This document shows positions 8,409 to 9,183 of a DNA stretch of 9,183 bases, piece after piece. How positions within the stretch are numbered: position 1 is the first letter of the stretch; every line of letters starts with the position of its first letter. This DNA is from Eubacterium sp. (GTDB lineage: Bacteria > Bacillota_A > Clostridia > Lachnospirales > Lachnospiraceae). The stretch spans positions 1-9,183 of the forward strand of contig JAILEL010000208.1 in NCBI GenBank assembly GCA_024687845.1, written 5' to 3'. Both the position numbers and the translations under genes were made by a program. Under the pieces are notes generated by a model. That model was not told the DNA's origin, ran no database searches, and saw nothing but the letters and a program-made list of their open reading frames with translations.

Positions 8409-9161
8409 ATGGATTTTGAAGAGTTTTCCGGAAAGACAATAGAGGATGCCATTACAGAGGCATGCACCAAATATACCGTAACATCGGACCGTCTTGATTA
8501 TGAGATAATCGATAAAGGAAGTTCAGGTTTCCTCGGTCTCAATTCACATCCTGCTGTGATAAAGGCCCGTCCTATAGAAGAGGGAAGCGAGCCTGTGTCT
8601 GCAGAAAAGGAAGTGAGCAAAGCCATAGATTCCGGAGTGACCGAAAAGGCAGACAGGAAACCTCCTGTAACTGAAAAGAAAACTGACATTTCCGATGCCG
8701 ATAAGGAAGCTGTGATAGCTACAGTGGATAAGTTCCTTGATGATGTGTTCAAGGCAATGGAGATCGAAGTGACCAAAAATATCAGATTCGAGGATGAGGA
8801 CGGATCTCTTGCCATCAATCTGGACGGACCTTCTATGGGTGTGCTCATCGGAAAGAGAGGACAGACCCTGGATTCTCTTCAGTATCTTACAAGTCTTGTA
8901 GTGAACAAAGGCAAGGGAGGATACATAAGAGTAAAGGTAGATACCGAGGACTACAGGGAGAGAAGAAAAAAGACCCTCGAAAATCTGGCAAAGAATCTCT
9001 CATACAAAGTAAAGAGAACAAGGAGAGCCGTCAGTCTCGAGCCCATGAATCCTTATGAGAGAAGGATCATCCATTCTGCTCTTCAGAATGACAGATATGT
9101 GACTACTCATTCGGAAGGAGAAGAGCCTTACAGAAGAGTGGTGATCACACCCAAGCACTGA
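8409..9161 (+). CDS. jag: RNA-binding protein Jag/KhpB (Jag_N, KH and R3H domains)
   Basis: A 250-residue cytoplasmic RNA-binding protein, also called KhpB or EloR, linked in other Firmicutes to cell elongation and small-RNA/mRNA control. An N-terminal Jag_N domain covers about 1-52 (FSGKTIEDAI, then SSGFLGL). A charged, low-complexity linker follows, about 55-98. The KH domain is about 100-178 with the GxxG loop as GKRG at 148-151 (MGVLIGKRGQTLDSLQYL). The R3H domain is about 185-248, with R218-x3-H222 in NPYERRIIH and EPYRRVVI near the end. The ATG has AAGGGAG six bases upstream and lies 2 bp after the yidC stop. The KH, R3H and Jag_N order is complete, and the linker is shorter than in some streptococcal forms. 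The stop shares a base with the next start. Confidence 0.96.
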   Translation: MDFEEFSGKTIEDAITEACTKYTVTSDRLDYEIIDKGSSGFLGLNSHPAVIKARPIEEGSEPVSAEKEVSKAIDSGVTEKADRKPPVTEKKTDISDADKEAVIATVDKFLDDVFKAMEIEVTKNIRFEDEDGSLAINLDGPSMGVLIGKRGQTLDSLQYLTSLVVNKGKGGYIRVKVDTEDYRERRKKTLENLAKNLSYKVKRTRRAVSLEPMNPYERRIIHSALQNDRYVTTHSEGEEPYRRVVITPKH

Positions 9162-9183
9162 TGATAGATATCAAAGATACAAT
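9161..9183 (+). CDS. mnmE: tRNA modification GTPase MnmE, N-terminal fragment (runs off the window)
   Basis: The last 23 bases open with ATG sharing its A with the jag stop (TGATG) and read MIDIKDT, then an incomplete codon AT-. MnmE proteins commonly begin with a few residues followed by DTIAAIAT, and mnmE is the usual gene after jag. The identification therefore rests on seven residues plus synteny. MnmE is a GTPase that works with MnmG on wobble uridine of certain tRNAs. No Shine-Dalgarno is evident, so coupling to jag is likely. Confidence 0.65.

Overview
This window is a chromosomal replication-origin (oriC) neighbourhood of a low-GC Gram-positive bacterium. The gene order is that of Firmicutes: mnmE, jag, yidC, yidD, rnpA and rpmH on one side, and dnaA, dnaN, yaaA, recF, gyrB and gyrA on the other. 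Wording in RnpA ([12 protein letters not shown]), L34 (a 44-residue form starting [14 protein letters not shown]) and YidC (long outer loop, IRSIQQ in the last helix) points to Clostridia, most likely Lachnospiraceae (Butyrivibrio/Coprococcus-like). That placement is inference from remembered family sequences, not a search.

Layout. The minus strand, read leftwards from the origin, carries dnaA (5950-4613), a 149-bp spacer, then dnaN, yaaA, recF and gyrB, each overlapping the next by 4-8 bp, and the first 13 codons of gyrA. The plus strand, read rightwards, carries rpmH (6362-6496), rnpA, yidD, yidC, jag and the first codons of mnmE, again tightly packed with stop/start overlaps. All genes point away from the origin, so they are co-directional with the forks expected to leave it.

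The origin looks bipartite. Upstream of dnaA, 5951-6361 holds two outward-facing promoters of near-consensus form (TTGACC-17-TAGAAT for dnaA, TTGACT-17-TATAAT for rpmH). Between them lies a cluster of DnaA boxes: three exact TTATCCACA sites, three 8/9 sites and weaker ones. Two of the exact boxes form a perfect palindrome 8 bp upstream of the dnaA -35 element, a natural arrangement for DnaA autoregulation. Downstream of dnaA, the dnaA-dnaN spacer holds a DnaA box followed by a run of DnaA-trio triplets and an AT-rich tract, matching the basal unwinding system described in Bacillus subtilis.

Together the genes cover initiation (DnaA), the replication clamp (DnaN), gap repair (RecF), supercoiling control (GyrB/GyrA), a ribosomal protein (L34), the RNase P protein (RnpA), membrane protein insertion (YidD, YidC), an RNA-binding regulator (Jag/KhpB) and tRNA modification (MnmE). 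I see no mobile element, CRISPR, tRNA, rRNA or accessory defence system. The points worth a second look are regulatory and molecular: the trio element, the DnaA-box palindrome, a GCGAAGC mini-hairpin beside the unwinding tract, a terminator-like hairpin between rpmH and rnpA, and a YidC that lacks the usual groove arginine but has one in its last helix.
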